A stretch of 64,000 nt of DNA from CAVSQX01 sp963730225 (GCA_963730225.1 CAVSQX010000005.1:1-64000); one strand, 5' to 3'; positions 1 to 10,543 are shown, counted from the first letter of the stretch. A program made the numbers and translations. The notes: a model not told the origin generated them from the sequence alone.

Positions 1-3000
1 CCCGATGGCGTTGGCGGCCGACTGGCCGTACACGGTGTTGCCGGCGATTGTTCCGCCCAGTGTGTCCTCGATGCCGTAAACGGAATTGTTGTGGAAGATG
101 TTTCCCAGATTCGCCGAAAGATTTGTGCTGCCGACGGTTTCGGTGGTTGTGGAATAGGTCAGCAGCCCGATCTGATTTCCCGATGCCTCGCTGGCGGTGA
201 TTGTGCCCGCGCCGGCATTGGGAAGATCGAGCCCGTCGGCTCCGTTGTTGTCCGCCGTGACGCCGTTGACGCTGGTGAAACCGCTGCCGACAAACAGGCC
301 GTCGGTCGCATTGTTATCGACGGTGGCGATGTTCAGGCTTGCGATCGAGCCGCCGGCGTAAATCCCGTCGTGGCCGTCGCCGCTGGCGGTGATGTGATCC
401 AGCGCCGCCGATGCGGAATCGCTTTCGATGCGAATTCCATCCTGCGATGCGCCGCTGGCCGAGATGCTCGACAGCGTCAGATTCGAACTGCCATTGTGCG
501 CCCACACGCCGTACTCGCCGCCGATGAACGACAGATTCTTCAGCGTAACCGAACTCGCATTGTTCAAATCGATCAGCCCGTCGCTGGACACGCCCAATCC
601 GGTGATGAGCGCCGCCGTTCCGTTATTCGTCGGGCCTCGCACCGTTGTGCCCGCGCCGGAACTGGTGCTGAAATTCGCCGCCGAATAATCGCTGTAGTTG
701 CCGTTGTCGACGAAAACCGTGTCGGACGATCCGAGCGAATACGTTCGCAAAACATTGGTCAGCAGCGGCAGCGGAGCCGACGCCAGCTTGCCGGTGGCGC
801 GGTTGTTTCCGGCGGCGGTGGTGTACTGATCGCCGGTGGTCGAGCCGTCATTCACGTAGTACGAATTGCCGTTTTCGGGAATCGTGAAGGTTTCGGTGCT
901 CTGGTCATACGCGCTGCTGTTACCCACCAGCGAGATGCGGATGCGCAGGCTGTAGGTGCCGTAGGTCAGCCCGCTGTTTTGCGGAATCCACGTGTAGCTG
1001 CCGGTGTCGGGCGTGGAGGTGGTGATATTCAACAGCAGCGTCGGCACGCCGGAGACGTCCTGATACAGATCGATGCGAACCGCCGATCCGCCGTCGTTGC
1101 CGTAGCTGGCCCAGTGAATCGTGTGCGGCTGCGTCAGCGTCCAGTTCACGTACAAATCCGGCGACTGCAATTGCAGATGCGGAAAGGCGCGATCGCTCTG
1201 CGCGCTGGTGTCGCCGTACGCCCCCTGGTCGACAGCCGTTGAATCGCTGACGACGTACAGCTGTGCGTTGTCGAGATAACTGTCGTCGGTGCCGCCCGTC
1301 TGGCGCGTGTTCTGGAAATGGTACTTCACGCTTCGCGCCCCCACCGGAATGGCGACGCGATCGCCCAGCAGTTCCCACCGTCCCGACACGTTGCTGGCCG
1401 TCAGCGTGTCCGGAGTGCCCACGACATTGCCGGACCCGTCGAGGAACGTCAGCACCAGCGATCCCTGATCCGGCGTCGATTCCGCCGCCGAGCGCACACG
1501 CCCGCTGAAAACCACGTCCAGCGTCTGCGAATCCAGCTGCGTGGTCGTGTATCCCGCGCCGGTCAGACTGATCGTCTGCTCCGCAAATCCCGACGCCACC
1601 GACCCGGCGAAGAAATAACTGCTGCCGTCGAACGCCGTCGGCGAACTGGATTGCGTGCTGGCCCCGACATTCACGCTCCAGCCCGTCGTGCCGTTCTCGA
1701 ACGATGGATTGGCTAACAGATTTGCGTAGCTGCCGTTTTGTGCCTGATCGATGAACTGCGCCGCCGTTCCGATCGTCGGGCTGCTCGACCGTTGCGGCGT
1801 GAACAAATCGAACACCCGGAAATCGCCCCGATACGCATCGACAAACCGCGGCTGCGCTTCGGTGGGATTCACCACCGTCACGCCGATCGAATGCAAATCG
1901 TACAGCGCGACATCCATCTGCCAGTCGAGCAGATCGACGAAATCGTTGAACCAGTGCACGATCAATCCGCCGGCGTCGGCGAAGAGATCGTTGTAGTCGC
2001 TGAAGAATCCGCTCTGGCTGTCGTTGTTCACATAAATGTCATACGCGCCCGAGCCGTCGGCATCGAAAATGTTGTTCAGAACCTGAACGTTGCTCGACGC
2101 CCCGTTGATCCACACCGCATCGCCGGTGGTGTTGTAGAAGGTGTTGTTGACGATGCGGACATCGCTGGCGCCGTTGGTTTCCACGCCGGCGACGGTGTTG
2201 TCATCAATCACATTGTGAGCGATCAACTGCGACGAACCGGCCAGCATGCCGACGTTGTTGAAGTCGATGCGATTAAACTCCACCGGCCCCGTGAAACCGC
2301 TGACGCCAGTTGTGTTATCTTCGATCGCGTTCTCGGTGCTCAGGCTCGCGCCGCCCAGAATTCCCGATCCGCTGACGCCCGTGGTGCTGCCGTAGATGTG
2401 CTGATTCTGCATCTGCCCGGTCAGATGCACGCCGGTGCTGCTGGCGAAGATTTGGTTCGGCGTCGTCGAACCGACGAATCCGAAGCCGGCCGCCGCTCCG
2501 CTGACAGTCGCATTCACGCCGGTGGTGTTTCCGAAGATTTGATTCGCCGAAAGCGGAGCCGACGCCCCGTACGCCACGCCAGTGGTGCTGGCGAAAATAA
2601 GGTTGTGATCGATCGATCCACTGAACGCCGCCGTGATCGAAACCGCCGTCCCGCCGGGGTTGGAAATTTTATTGCCGGTGATCGTGCCGCTGGCGACGGC
2701 GTTCAATTGCAGCGATGGAATCGTGTCGTTGCGAATCAGCAGACCGCTGGCTCCGGTGCCGCTGATCGTGACTCCGAGGGAAGAAATCTGGTTGTTTTCC
2801 AGCGTGACGTTGGAAGCTGCTCCGCTGATCGTCACACCGCCGGCAATGGCATGTGCGATTTCGATGTTCGATCCGCCGGAAATCGTCGCGCTGCCGAGCG
2901 TGTCGTTCACCAGCGAGAGATTCGTCGCTCCGCTGGTGCTCACGCCGCCGTCGATGTGCAACTGCACCAGCGCGACGCCGGCCGAGTTGCCCATCGCCGC

Positions 3001-6000
3001 CGAGCCGGTAATCTCGGTCACAACTCCATCGGAGCCCAGAACCAGATACCCGGTGCTGGAACTTCCCGCGGTAAAACCGGCGTAGGAGCCGCGATCAACC
3101 AGAATCACATCGCCGCTCTGAAGCGTGTAACTGCCCAGCACATTCTGAATCGAATCCTTCGGCGTCGCCGGCGACAAACCATTGTTGGTGGAGAGTCCGC
3201 TCTGCGTGCCAAACGCCGTCGCCAGCGATCCACCCTGATTCACGTAGTAAACCGTGTGCAGGTTGAGCAGATCGCCACGAAGATAAATCTGCGAAGACCC
3301 CGACGACGTATCGCCCCAGGCGACAAACGGATGGCCCGACGAATCCACCGCCAGCGCGATCGACGAAAGTGCTGTCGATCTTCCCACGATTCCGTTGAAT
3401 GAAACATCGCCGGGCAGTTGAGCCGAGAAGACGCTGCCGGAAAGTCGTGCCGCAAAAATCGCCATCGCCTGGCCCGATGCGCTCGGCAGACGGTCCTGCG
3501 CCCAGATCAAATTCAACGTTCCGCCGCCGTCCACCAGTTGCGGCTGAGAAGCGGCCCCACCGCTGGCCAACGACTGAATGCTCATCGGCAGCGAAATCGA
3601 AAGCCCCGTCCATACACTCGCCCCCGCCACTGCAGCGCCAATCGAAATGATCCCGCTGGCCGTGTTCTGCCACGCCGCATACAGCGAACCGGCATGGTAA
3701 GCGATGCTCGACTGCGCCGCCGAGCCGGATGAATTACTCAAGCCATTGCCGCTGGCCGATCCGTCGACCGCTGCCCAGGCGCTGGCGGAATACTGGCGAA
3801 GATAAATCTGCGTTACCGCGCCGACGGTTTGAGTCCAGGCGGCCGCGACGTTGGTTCCATTGGTCGCCAGCGAAAGTCCCGTGACCGACGTCGCCGACGC
3901 CGAGACGCCAAACCCGCTGGCCGCGCCGGTTCCCAGCGCGGACCAACTCGTGCCATTGAATAATTCGACGTAAACGTTGGTCGCTATCCCGCTGCTGTCG
4001 AGCCATGCGACGACCGGACCGGCGGTCGTCTCGACAATCTTTGCGTTGTCGGCGTGACCGGTCGCGCTCGCGTTCCCCAGCGAAACCCAGGCGCTGCCGT
4101 TGTAGCGGGCGGCGAAGATGTCGGTGGACGATCCATTCACTTGCGTCCAAGCCACGATCGGATTTCCCGAGCTATCCAGCGCGATCGTCGGCCGGCGGGA
4201 ATCGACGGTTGAATCGCTGATTCCCCCGCCGTGCGCACTCCCCGCCAATTCCACCCAGCCGCTGGAGGTATCCTCCGCCACATATATCTGGTACAGGCCG
4301 TTGCGATTGTCGGCCCAGGCGACGAAGGTTCCGCTTGAACTGACGGCCACCGCCGGCTCGATCGCCGCTCCGATGGAACTGCTGACACCCCCCGCGCTGG
4401 CTGAGCCACCAAATTCCTGCCATTGCCCGCCGGACGATGGGCCGCTCGGCAGCGTGGCGGCGGACGAAGCGGTCACCAGCGGATCGAGCGCAGGCGTCGG
4501 AATCACGTAGCCGCTGGGACCGGCGCCCGAGACAATCGTGTCACCGCTGCCCGCGCCACTGATCACGTCCGATCCACCTTCGCCGAACACAATGTTGCCC
4601 GTTGCCCCCACCGTGATGTTGTCGGCGGCGGCGGAGCCGTAGATGGTGTCGTGTCCCGCTCCGCCGACGATCGTGGCGACCGATGCGTTGACCGCATCAA
4701 TCAGCGCGTTGCCGCCGCCGGCAATGATGTCGGCCGCGCCGGTTCCGCCGTACAGCGAATCGGCAAACGCCGTCCCCATGAGCGTGTCGTTCCCCGCTCC
4801 GCCGTCGAGCGTGACTGGATGCGAAAAGGTGTGCGCGTCCAACGTGACGTTGCCGCTGGGCGCGTACAGATCGGCCGAGGTGATTCCCGACAAACTCAGC
4901 GTGCCCCGGCCGCTTCGTACCAACGAGCTGTTGGTCAGCGTGTCGCTGGTGTTCGATGTGGAAACGACGACCGAATTCACGCCGTTGCCCGTGAGCGTTC
5001 CGCTGCCGGACCAGCCGATGATGGTGAATGTATCGGGCAGCGCACCGCCGGTGAGATTCGCCGCGGAAATTCCACTCAGAGAGAAAGCGGTTCCGTCGGA
5101 GCGCGACAGGCTGGAATCGCTCAGCGTGAAGCTGGTGTCATCGGATGAAACCACCGTGTCGCTGCCGCCGCCGCCGACGATCTGCACCGGGCCGCCCGTC
5201 CAGCCGCTGACATTAAAAATGTTGTTGCCCGTTCCGCCGATCAGCGAGACCGACGAGATGCCGCTGAAATTCACCGTGCCCAGCCCGCTCAACGTGGCGT
5301 TGGTCAGCGTTTGATTCGTGTTTTGCGATTGCACCAGCAGGTCGTAGCCGCCGCCGCCGTGGATCGTGCTGACGCCGGTGCCGGGACCGACGGAAATAAA
5401 ATCGGTGCCGCTGCCGGTGGTGACAGTGTCATTCCCCCCGCCGGTGATCGAGTTTTGTCCGTTGCCCGCGGTGATCGAATCGTTGCCCGTGCCGCCGACG
5501 ATGCTGTTGTTGCCGTCGCCGGCGGAAATCACGTCGTTCCCGATTCCGCCGGTGATGAAACTGCTGCCCGCGCCGGTGGTGATGGTGTCGGCGCCGGTGC
5601 CGCCGGTGATGGTGTCCGATCCGTTGGTGGCGGTGATGCTGTCGTTGCCCGTGCCACCGGTGATGAGGTTGTTGCCCGCGCCGGCGGTGATCGTGTCGTT
5701 GCCGGTGCCGCCAGTGATGGTGCTGTTGCCGGAGCCCGCCGCGATCGTGTCATTTCCCTTGCCGCCGAAGATCGTGTCGTTGCCGTTGCCGACCGTGATG
5801 GAATCGTTCCCCGTGCTCGGATCCGACGGGGCGAATGAGTGCTGGCCGGTGCCGCCTTCGATGGAATCGTTGCCGTTGCCCGCCACGATCGTGTCGTTGC
5901 CCAGTCCGCCGATGAGCGTGGCGGCATTGTTGAACGCGCCGGCGTTGATGTTGTCGTTGCCGACGCCGCCCAGAACCACCAGCACGTCGTTGGTTCCGCT

Positions 6001-9000
6001 GCTGGCCGTGAAAGATTCACCGCCGGAGCCCAGGTTCAAAATGACGGTGGAGAGATTCGTGAACGAAATCGGCGACGCCATTGCGAAGCCCGTGAATTGC
6101 GTGGCCGTCAATGTGCCGGAGCGCGCGACGGTGTCGGCGGAATCGTCGAATGTGGCTGTGGTTGAGCCGATGGGATCACCGGTGATCGTGATCGCCGCAC
6201 CGACCACCGTCAGCGGTGTGCCGATGTAGATCGAATTGGTTCCCGCCGTCGTGATGCTCGTCGCCGCGGAGACCGAATCGATCGTCACGGCATCGCCGGT
6301 GGTGCCGGCATTTTCCAGGATCGACGTGGGCCCGCTGTCGGAATCGATCACGAAATTCGCCCCGGTTCCGCCGCTGATCAGCGACAGATTTCCCTGAAGG
6401 ATGTGATCGTTCGCCGTGCTGGTCGGCGACGTGCCGGCTGTCGTGACGGTGAGGCTGTCCCCCTTCACATTCGCCACGGTCACGAGCGCGCCAAGTCCGT
6501 AAACATCCTGCGCGCTTCCAGTGTCGATGGTGATGAAGCCCCCGAGAGAAATGGTCGTCGTATCTTCGACGATATTCACGCTTGCCCCGGCGGCAGCGTT
6601 CAGCGTGACCTGATGCGCGATTGAGTTCGTCGTCGGTGCGTCAGCGTCGCCGAGATTTACACCGATGCTGGTCAGCGACGTTCCGGTGACATCGTTGATC
6701 ACCGTCGAATCTTTCTCCGCTTCGATGTCGAGCTGATTGATTCCGCTGGCCGTCACGCTGCTTCCCGGCGCGGCCACCGTGAACGCGCTGCCTGATTTGC
6801 CGACCAGGATCGTGTCGGTCGGCACGGCGGTTCCGTTCACGACCAGCGTGTTGTTGGCGCTCAGATTCGGCGGCTGGCTGTCGGTGTTGCCGTAAACGGT
6901 GATCGATCCGCTGCCCGCCTGGAACTGGAACGTGTTGTTCCCACCGCCGCCTTCCAGTAGATCAGCCCCCGCGCCGGCATAGAGAATATCATTTCCGCTG
7001 CTGCCGTACAGCGACGCCGGCCCGTCACCGGCGTGCAGCGTGTCGTTGCCGATGCTTGGATTGGCCGGCGTGTCCGTCGGTGAAAACGCCCCGTAAATTA
7101 GCGTCGGAATCGTAACGCCGGAGAGAACGCTGATGTTGTTGCTGCCGTTGCCACCTTCGATGTTGATCTGCTTGACCCCGGAATAATTCTGCGTGACACC
7201 CAGCGTGGTGACCGCCACCGTCTGTGCGCCGCCCGCCGCCGGGCCGACCGGCGCGATCGTGAGATCGTCGTTGCCATCGCTCAGATCACCGTTGATTCGG
7301 TCAGCCGCGAACGGGCCGATGTTGACCTGAAGAATTCCGTTCGAGGGGCTGCCGACAAACTGCGCCAGTATCGGCGCGGGCGGCGGCGTGGTGTCGAAAT
7401 TAATCAGTGTGACCGGCGCGATGTCAAAATCCCCGTCGTAACCGACGAACCCGATCGGTGTATCGACGCCGACCTCCACGAACGCATGCAGGTACGCCGT
7501 CACCATTCCCGACAGTTCGAACAGCGTGTCGTTTTGCAGCGCGGTGTCGATTCCATCGAGATGAATTCGCCCGGTGCCGTACGGGTCTTGCGTCGTTGTG
7601 TTCGGATCGTCGAGGCTGAACGAAAACGTGCCGTCGATCCCACCGCCGACCCCCGCCGCCGCCACCACCAGATTCAACTCCGCATCGGCTTCCAATCCCA
7701 GCTGCGCCTGAATCTGCGGCGGCGGTTTTACCGTCGGATTGTTCGGATCGACATTCGTGTCCACGTAAAAACCGTCGAGCAAATCCGAAGCGGCATGGCT
7801 CGGATCGTTGATCAGCTTCGTAATTCCGTACGTGTCGTAACCGAATGTCAGATCGCTGGTGATGTCGATCCAGTCGGAATTCTGATCGATGTCCCCTTTC
7901 AACTCGACGCCCAGCGGACCCAGGATCGAGAAGAATTCATCAAACGGATCGTTGAACAGCACCTTGGGCAGCGTGAATGTGAACAGATCGACGTTCTTGC
8001 CCAGCAGCAAGCCGAACGCCGATTCCGGATCGTCCAGAATCGGGAAATCCATCTTGCTCATGTCGTCGGTGTTTTCGTCGTCGAAATTCGTGGCGATGTT
8101 CGACAGAAAATCGGCGACTTTCGACCCCGCGTCGCCGCCGATCTCGCTGCCGATCATTTGCAGTTGGCTCGTGATCAAACTGAGCGGATCGGCGTCAGTG
8201 TCGGTCAGATTGACGCTGGAAAGACTGCTCAGCGAGCGCAGATCGGCGCCGTTGGCGTTGTCCGCTCCGCCCAGATCGAACCCGCCCAGCGTGATGCCGT
8301 AGCTCCCGCCGATCGTGGGCGGTTGAATGGTATTGACGAACGTGTTGAGGCTGTCCAGATCGTTCAGAAACTGAAGCGCCCCGTTGCCCGGATCGAGCAC
8401 GTTGGCCAGTTCGATCAGGCTCACGGTCCCGTCGCCGTTGGTGTCGAACTGGCTGCGCAGCAACGGAATATCCGAGAAAATCGGCATCCGCGTGTTGAGA
8501 AAATTCACCAGCGGCTGCAAGGGCTGAAGCGCGTTCTGCAAATCGGTGACGATCGGCGTAATGAACTGGTTGAAGAACGACCCGATATCCAGCGAGACAT
8601 TCTCAAACCCGATATCCGGCTCCGAGCCAAAATCCGAGATCGATCCCGAAGCATCCACGTTGGCGGAATTGAAGCTCCATCCCAGGTGGAACAACGCCGA
8701 CAGCGACGGGAACTCCGTATCCCCGCCGAAGCTGATCGTGGTGTCGAGATTGATGTTGGCCGATCCGGTCAGCACCACGTTCAGACCCAGATCGCTGATG
8801 TTCGATAACGGCAACAGACCGTTGTCGGCGGGGTTGCTGTCCTGAAGATCGACTCCGAAGCTGGCGGAAAAATTCGTCGGGCTGTAAGGATCGCTCTGCC
8901 CCGTTGAAACGTGATCCTTGGCCGTCAATTGCAGAAACCCCAGCGTGCCCGTGAGCGAAGCGCCCGGCAGCGTCATCGTCGCCATGATGCTCAGCTCGGG

Positions 9001-9678
9001 GCTGGGAGTGGTGTCGATGTAGAAGCCGATCGTCTTGTCGTAGCCAAAATTCAGTTGGAAGTGGAAGCCGACCGCGACATTCACATTGCCCGTCAGCGAA
9101 AGCCCCAGCCCCGGCAAACCCGGATCAAAATTCAACGGTGTGCTCGTCGCCAGCACCTGCTGCGTCAGATTCAAATTGAATTGCACCCGCGTAAGCGTGT
9201 GGCTGGTGGCATTGTCGATGTCGGTGAAATCGGCCGGGTTGAATTGACCATTCACCAGGTCGGTAATCAGCCCCGCCCCCTGATTCAACCCGCTGGCCGG
9301 CCCCAGCGCCGCAACCAGCGCCGACTCCATCCCCGACACCGAGTTCACATTTTGCAACCCCGTGTTCAGCTCCGACGCCAGGTTGTTCACCACATTCACA
9401 GCGTTGCTGAGCTTGTCCCCCACCAGCGGCAAGGGATGATCGAGCAGCGGCGCCAGTTCCGCTTCGGTTGAATTGAGCGTGCTTTGAATATCCCCCGCAA
9501 CCTGAGTCAGATCGATAGCCGGATCGAGCGGATCACCCGAAAGCAGCCGCCGCGGCTCCAGAAGCTCGGCCAGAAGATTTCTCGAAGGGGAAACGAAAAC
9601 CTTCGTCCGCCATCGTTGCATCGCTGCGGACAGACGCCCGGCTTTTCGCGCGATTTTCGGGTCGCTCCGACGGCCCAT
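1..9678 (-). CDS. Giant LEPR-XLL surface/secreted protein with RTX-like and beta-helix repeats (C-terminus beyond window)
   Basis: The reading frame from the ATG at 9678 stays open for 3226 codons to the left edge, so the gene is partial. Residues about 40-50 contain LEPRRLLS, the N-terminal signature of LEPR-XLL proteins, a family of very large secreted planctomycete proteins. An EF-hand/dockerin-like loop, DTNGDGTVSLIE, lies at residues about 412-423. Residues about 1240-1430 are a dense run of GGTGNDTI-type nonapeptides, as in RTX calcium-binding beta-rolls, with a shorter run near 1660-1720. Residues about 1730-1980 hold repeated AWxD/AWTQ blades that look like a propeller. Residues about 2190-2600 and from 2900 on resemble right-handed parallel beta-helix repeats. 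A GAGGG sequence 5 nt upstream supports the start. The role is probably calcium-stabilised surface adhesion or matrix binding; the ligand is unknown. Confidence 0.88.
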   Translation of the reverse strand, partial: MGRRSDPKIARKAGRLSAAMQRWRTKVFVSPSRNLLAELLEPRRLLSGDPLDPAIDLTQVAGDIQSTLNSTEAELAPLLDHPLPLVGDKLSNAVNVVNNLASELNTGLQNVNSVSGMESALVAALGPASGLNQGAGLITDLVNGQFNPADFTDIDNATSHTLTRVQFNLNLTQQVLATSTPLNFDPGLPGLGLSLTGNVNVAVGFHFQLNFGYDKTIGFYIDTTPSPELSIMATMTLPGASLTGTLGFLQLTAKDHVSTGQSDPYSPTNFSASFGVDLQDSNPADNGLLPLSNISDLGLNVVLTGSANINLDTTISFGGDTEFPSLSALFHLGWSFNSANVDASGSISDFGSEPDIGFENVSLDIGSFFNQFITPIVTDLQNALQPLQPLVNFLNTRMPIFSDIPLLRSQFDTNGDGTVSLIELANVLDPGNGALQFLNDLDSLNTFVNTIQPPTIGGSYGITLGGFDLGGADNANGADLRSLSSLSSVNLTDTDADPLSLITSQLQMIGSEIGGDAGSKVADFLSNIATNFDDENTDDMSKMDFPILDDPESAFGLLLGKNVDLFTFTLPKVLFNDPFDEFFSILGPLGVELKGDIDQNSDWIDITSDLTFGYDTYGITKLINDPSHAASDLLDGFYVDTNVDPNNPTVKPPPQIQAQLGLEADAELNLVVAAAGVGGGIDGTFSFSLDDPNTTTQDPYGTGRIHLDGIDTALQNDTLFELSGMVTAYLHAFVEVGVDTPIGFVGYDGDFDIAPVTLINFDTTPPPAPILAQFVGSPSNGILQVNIGPFAADRINGDLSDGNDDLTIAPVGPAAGGAQTVAVTTLGVTQNYSGVKQINIEGGNGSNNISVLSGVTIPTLIYGAFSPTDTPANPSIGNDTLHAGDGPASLYGSSGNDILYAGAGADLLEGGGGNNTFQFQAGSGSITVYGNTDSQPPNLSANNTLVVNGTAVPTDTILVGKSGSAFTVAAPGSSVTASGINQLDIEAEKDSTVINDVTGTSLTSIGVNLGDADAPTTNSIAHQVTLNAAAGASVNIVEDTTTISLGGFITIDTGSAQDVYGLGALVTVANVKGDSLTVTTAGTSPTSTANDHILQGNLSLISGGTGANFVIDSDSGPTSILENAGTTGDAVTIDSVSAATSITTAGTNSIYIGTPLTVVGAAITITGDPIGSTTATFDDSADTVARSGTLTATQFTGFAMASPISFTNLSTVILNLGSGGESFTASSGTNDVLVVLGGVGNDNINAGAFNNAATLIGGLGNDTIVAGNGNDSIEGGTGQHSFAPSDPSTGNDSITVGNGNDTIFGGKGNDTIAAGSGNSTITGGTGNDTITAGAGNNLITGGTGNDSITATNGSDTITGGTGADTITTGAGSSFITGGIGNDVISAGDGNNSIVGGTGNDSITAGNGQNSITGGGNDTVTTGSGTDFISVGPGTGVSTIHGGGGYDLLVQSQNTNQTLTNATLSGLGTVNFSGISSVSLIGGTGNNIFNVSGWTGGPVQIVGGGGSDTVVSSDDTSFTLSDSSLSRSDGTAFSLSGISAANLTGGALPDTFTIIGWSGSGTLTGNGVNSVVVSTSNTSDTLTNSSLVRSGRGTLSLSGITSADLYAPSGNVTLDAHTFSHPVTLDGGAGNDTLMGTAFADSLYGGTGAADIIAGGGNALIDAVNASVATIVGGAGHDTIYGSAAADNITVGATGNIVFGEGGSDVISGAGSGDTIVSGAGPSGYVIPTPALDPLVTASSAATLPSGPSSGGQWQEFGGSASAGGVSSSIGAAIEPAVAVSSSGTFVAWADNRNGLYQIYVAEDTSSGWVELAGSAHGGGISDSTVDSRRPTIALDSSGNPIVAWTQVNGSSTDIFAARYNGSAWVSLGNASATGHADNAKIVETTAGPVVAWLDSSGIATNVYVELFNGTSWSALGTGAASGFGVSASATSVTGLSLATNGTNVAAAWTQTVGAVTQIYLRQYSASAWAAVDGSASGNGLSNSSGSAAQSSIAYHAGSLYAAWQNTASGIISIGAAVAGASVWTGLSISLPMSIQSLASGGAASQPQLVDGGGTLNLIWAQDRLPSASGQAMAIFAARLSGSVFSAQLPGDVSFNGIVGRSTALSSIALAVDSSGHPFVAWGDTSSGSSQIYLRGDLLNLHTVYYVNQGGSLATAFGTQSGLSTNNGLSPATPKDSIQNVLGSYTLQSGDVILVDRGSYAGFTAGSSSTGYLVLGSDGVVTEITGSAAMGNSAGVALVQLHIDGGVSTSGATNLSLVNDTLGSATISGGSNIEIAHAIAGGVTISGAASNVTLENNQISSLGVTISGTGASGLLIRNDTIPSLQLNAVASGTITGNKISNPGGTAVSITAAFSGSIDHNLIFASTTGVAYGASAPLSANQIFGNTTGVNATVSGAAAGFGFVGSTTPNQIFASSTGVHLTGQMQNQHIYGSTTGVSGSGILGGASLSTENAIEDNTTGVSGFTGPVEFNRIDFNNVGMLAGSSQLIAHNVIDDNTVAGVETNGASDVRIVNNTFYNTTGDAVWINGASSNVQVLNNIFDADGSGAYDIYVNNDSQSGFFSDYNDLFADAGGLIVHWFNDFVDLLDWQMDVALYDLHSIGVTVVNPTEAQPRFVDAYRGDFRVFDLFTPQRSSSPTIGTAAQFIDQAQNGSYANLLANPSFENGTTGWSVNVGASTQSSSPTAFDGSSYFFAGSVASGFAEQTISLTGAGYTTTQLDSQTLDVVFSGRVRSAAESTPDQGSLVLTFLDGSGNVVGTPDTLTASNVSGRWELLGDRVAIPVGARSVKYHFQNTRQTGGTDDSYLDNAQLYVVSDSTAVDQGAYGDTSAQSDRAFPHLQLQSPDLYVNWTLTQPHTIHWASYGNDGGSAVRIDLYQDVSGVPTLLLNITTSTPDTGSYTWIPQNSGLTYGTYSLRIRISLVGNSSAYDQSTETFTIPENGNSYYVNDGSTTGDQYTTAAGNNRATGKLASAPLPLLTNVLRTYSLGSSDTVFVDNGNYSDYSAANFSTSSGAGTTVRGPTNNGTAALITGLGVSSDGLIDLNNASSVTLKNLSFIGGEYGVWAHNGSSNLTLSSISASGASQDGIRIESDSASAALDHITASGDGHDGIYAGGSIASLNIATVDNNATDGLFVGSGFTSVNGVTADNNGADGLDLPNAGAGTITASEASGNQIGLLTYSTTTETVGSTNLSANLGNIFHNNSVYGIEDTLGGTIAGNTVYGQSAANAIG
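5385..5960 (-). repeat. RTX-type nonapeptide-coding tandem repeat block
   Basis: About twenty degenerate 27-bp units within the giant gene encode GGxGNDxIxx nonapeptides. Family knowledge: such units fold into a calcium-binding beta-roll in RTX proteins. The DNA repeat is imperfect, so its period is set at the protein level rather than by recent duplication. Confidence 0.8.
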
Positions 9679-9994
9679 CTTTTCCCTCGACCCTGGACAC
9701 CCCGACAATCAAACCATCCTATCACCATACCCCAGCGAAACAACAGAATTCTGCAACGGCATCTCGGCGCTGCCGGGCAAGCGATTTTATTGGCGTGTTT
9801 TCGCGGTCCGCGGTGGTCAAATGGGAGAGAATCCCAGTCGCGCTCTCCCCTCACACAAGCCTTGGCGGCACTCGGAATGCGCCGATCGGTCCTAGAAAAT
9901 CGGCTGCTGGATCATTCCCGGCCCTTGGAACCGCGCTCTCCGGATCGACGATCGGGTCGCACAACTCCAACCACGGAAAGCGGGCGTTCCCAAG
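9679..9994. other. Intergenic stretch without a recognisable gene
   Basis: This 316-bp stretch lies between the start of the giant surface-protein gene and the 3' end of tRNA-Thr. Short frames on both strands have no recognisable protein features. It must hold the promoter of the minus-strand surface-protein gene, but I see no convincing -35/-10 pair. Confidence 0.5.
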
Positions 9995-10067
9995 AGCCAC
10001 CTGTCGGACTTGAACCGACAACCACCGGTTTACAAAACCGGTGCTCTGCCAATTGAGCTAAGGTGGC
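9995..10067 (-). tRNA. tRNA-Thr (anticodon UGU)
   Basis: The minus strand folds into a 73-nt cloverleaf. The acceptor arm GCCACCT (10067-10061) pairs with AGGTGGC (10002-9996). A T-arm with GGTTCAAGTCC is present. The anticodon stem CCGGT/ACCGG encloses the loop TTTGTAA, whose central triplet is UGU. The discriminator base is U, and CCA is not encoded. It sits 8 nt downstream of the greA stop codon, so it may be co-transcribed with greA and processed out. Confidence 0.96.
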
Positions 10068-10075
10068 GCAGCCGG

Positions 10076-10543
10076 TCAGGCTTGAACGATCTGGAGAATC
10101 TTGAATTCGTTGACGCCGCGCGGGGCCTTCACCTTCACCGTGTCGCCGACGCGGGCTTTCATCAGCGCTTCGCCCATCGGGCTGTTCACCGAAACATTCA
10201 TCACGTCGCCGTCGCTCGGCTGGGCCTCGCCGACCAGCCGCACCAACTGCTCGCTGTCGTCGTACAGATCCAGCAGCTTCACGGTGTGGCCCAGAAAAAC
10301 AACGTCCTCCGGAACGTTATCTGTCGCCACCACCGCGATGTTTCTCAACTTCGCCTCCAGCTCCTTGAGCTCGCGCTCGAGACTGCGATTCTCTTCCTTG
10401 GCAAAGTGATACTCGGCATTTTCCGAGAGATCGCCCAGGCTGGCGGCCTTGCGAATCCGTTCCTGCACGTCGATCTTCGCCTTGTAAAGTTCCTCGCGCT
10501 TCTTTTCCAGCGTGGCCTTTTCCTGGGCACTCATCATCTGCAT
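10076..10543 (-). CDS. greA: Transcription elongation factor GreA
   Basis: The 155-residue product matches GreA in length. It has an N-terminal antiparallel coiled coil (about residues 1-75) with the conserved acidic tip segment GDLSENAEY. The C-terminal FKBP-like domain contains SPMGEALMKARVGD. GreA binds the RNA polymerase secondary channel and stimulates cleavage of backtracked RNA. The frame is open further upstream, but GGGAG lies 7 nt before the ATG at 10543 and the GreA family starts here, so I reject the longer version. A strong hairpin lies 40 nt upstream in the leader, and a tRNA-Thr gene follows directly. Confidence 0.95.
   Translation of the reverse strand: MQMMSAQEKATLEKKREELYKAKIDVQERIRKAASLGDLSENAEYHFAKEENRSLERELKELEAKLRNIAVVATDNVPEDVVFLGHTVKLLDLYDDSEQLVRLVGEAQPSDGDVMNVSVNSPMGEALMKARVGDTVKVKAPRGVNEFKILQIVQA

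Noticed and set aside
91..9471. Several long plus-strand frames opposite the giant gene, up to 554 codons
   Set aside because: They are arginine-, alanine- and valine-rich mirror frames of the repeat-coding minus strand, have no domain features, and the minus frame is open over the full 9.7 kb.
1..9678. RTX toxin interpretation of the giant protein
   Set aside because: The RTX-type block is only one part, and no acylation, pore-forming or type I secretion genes are nearby; a structural surface role fits better.
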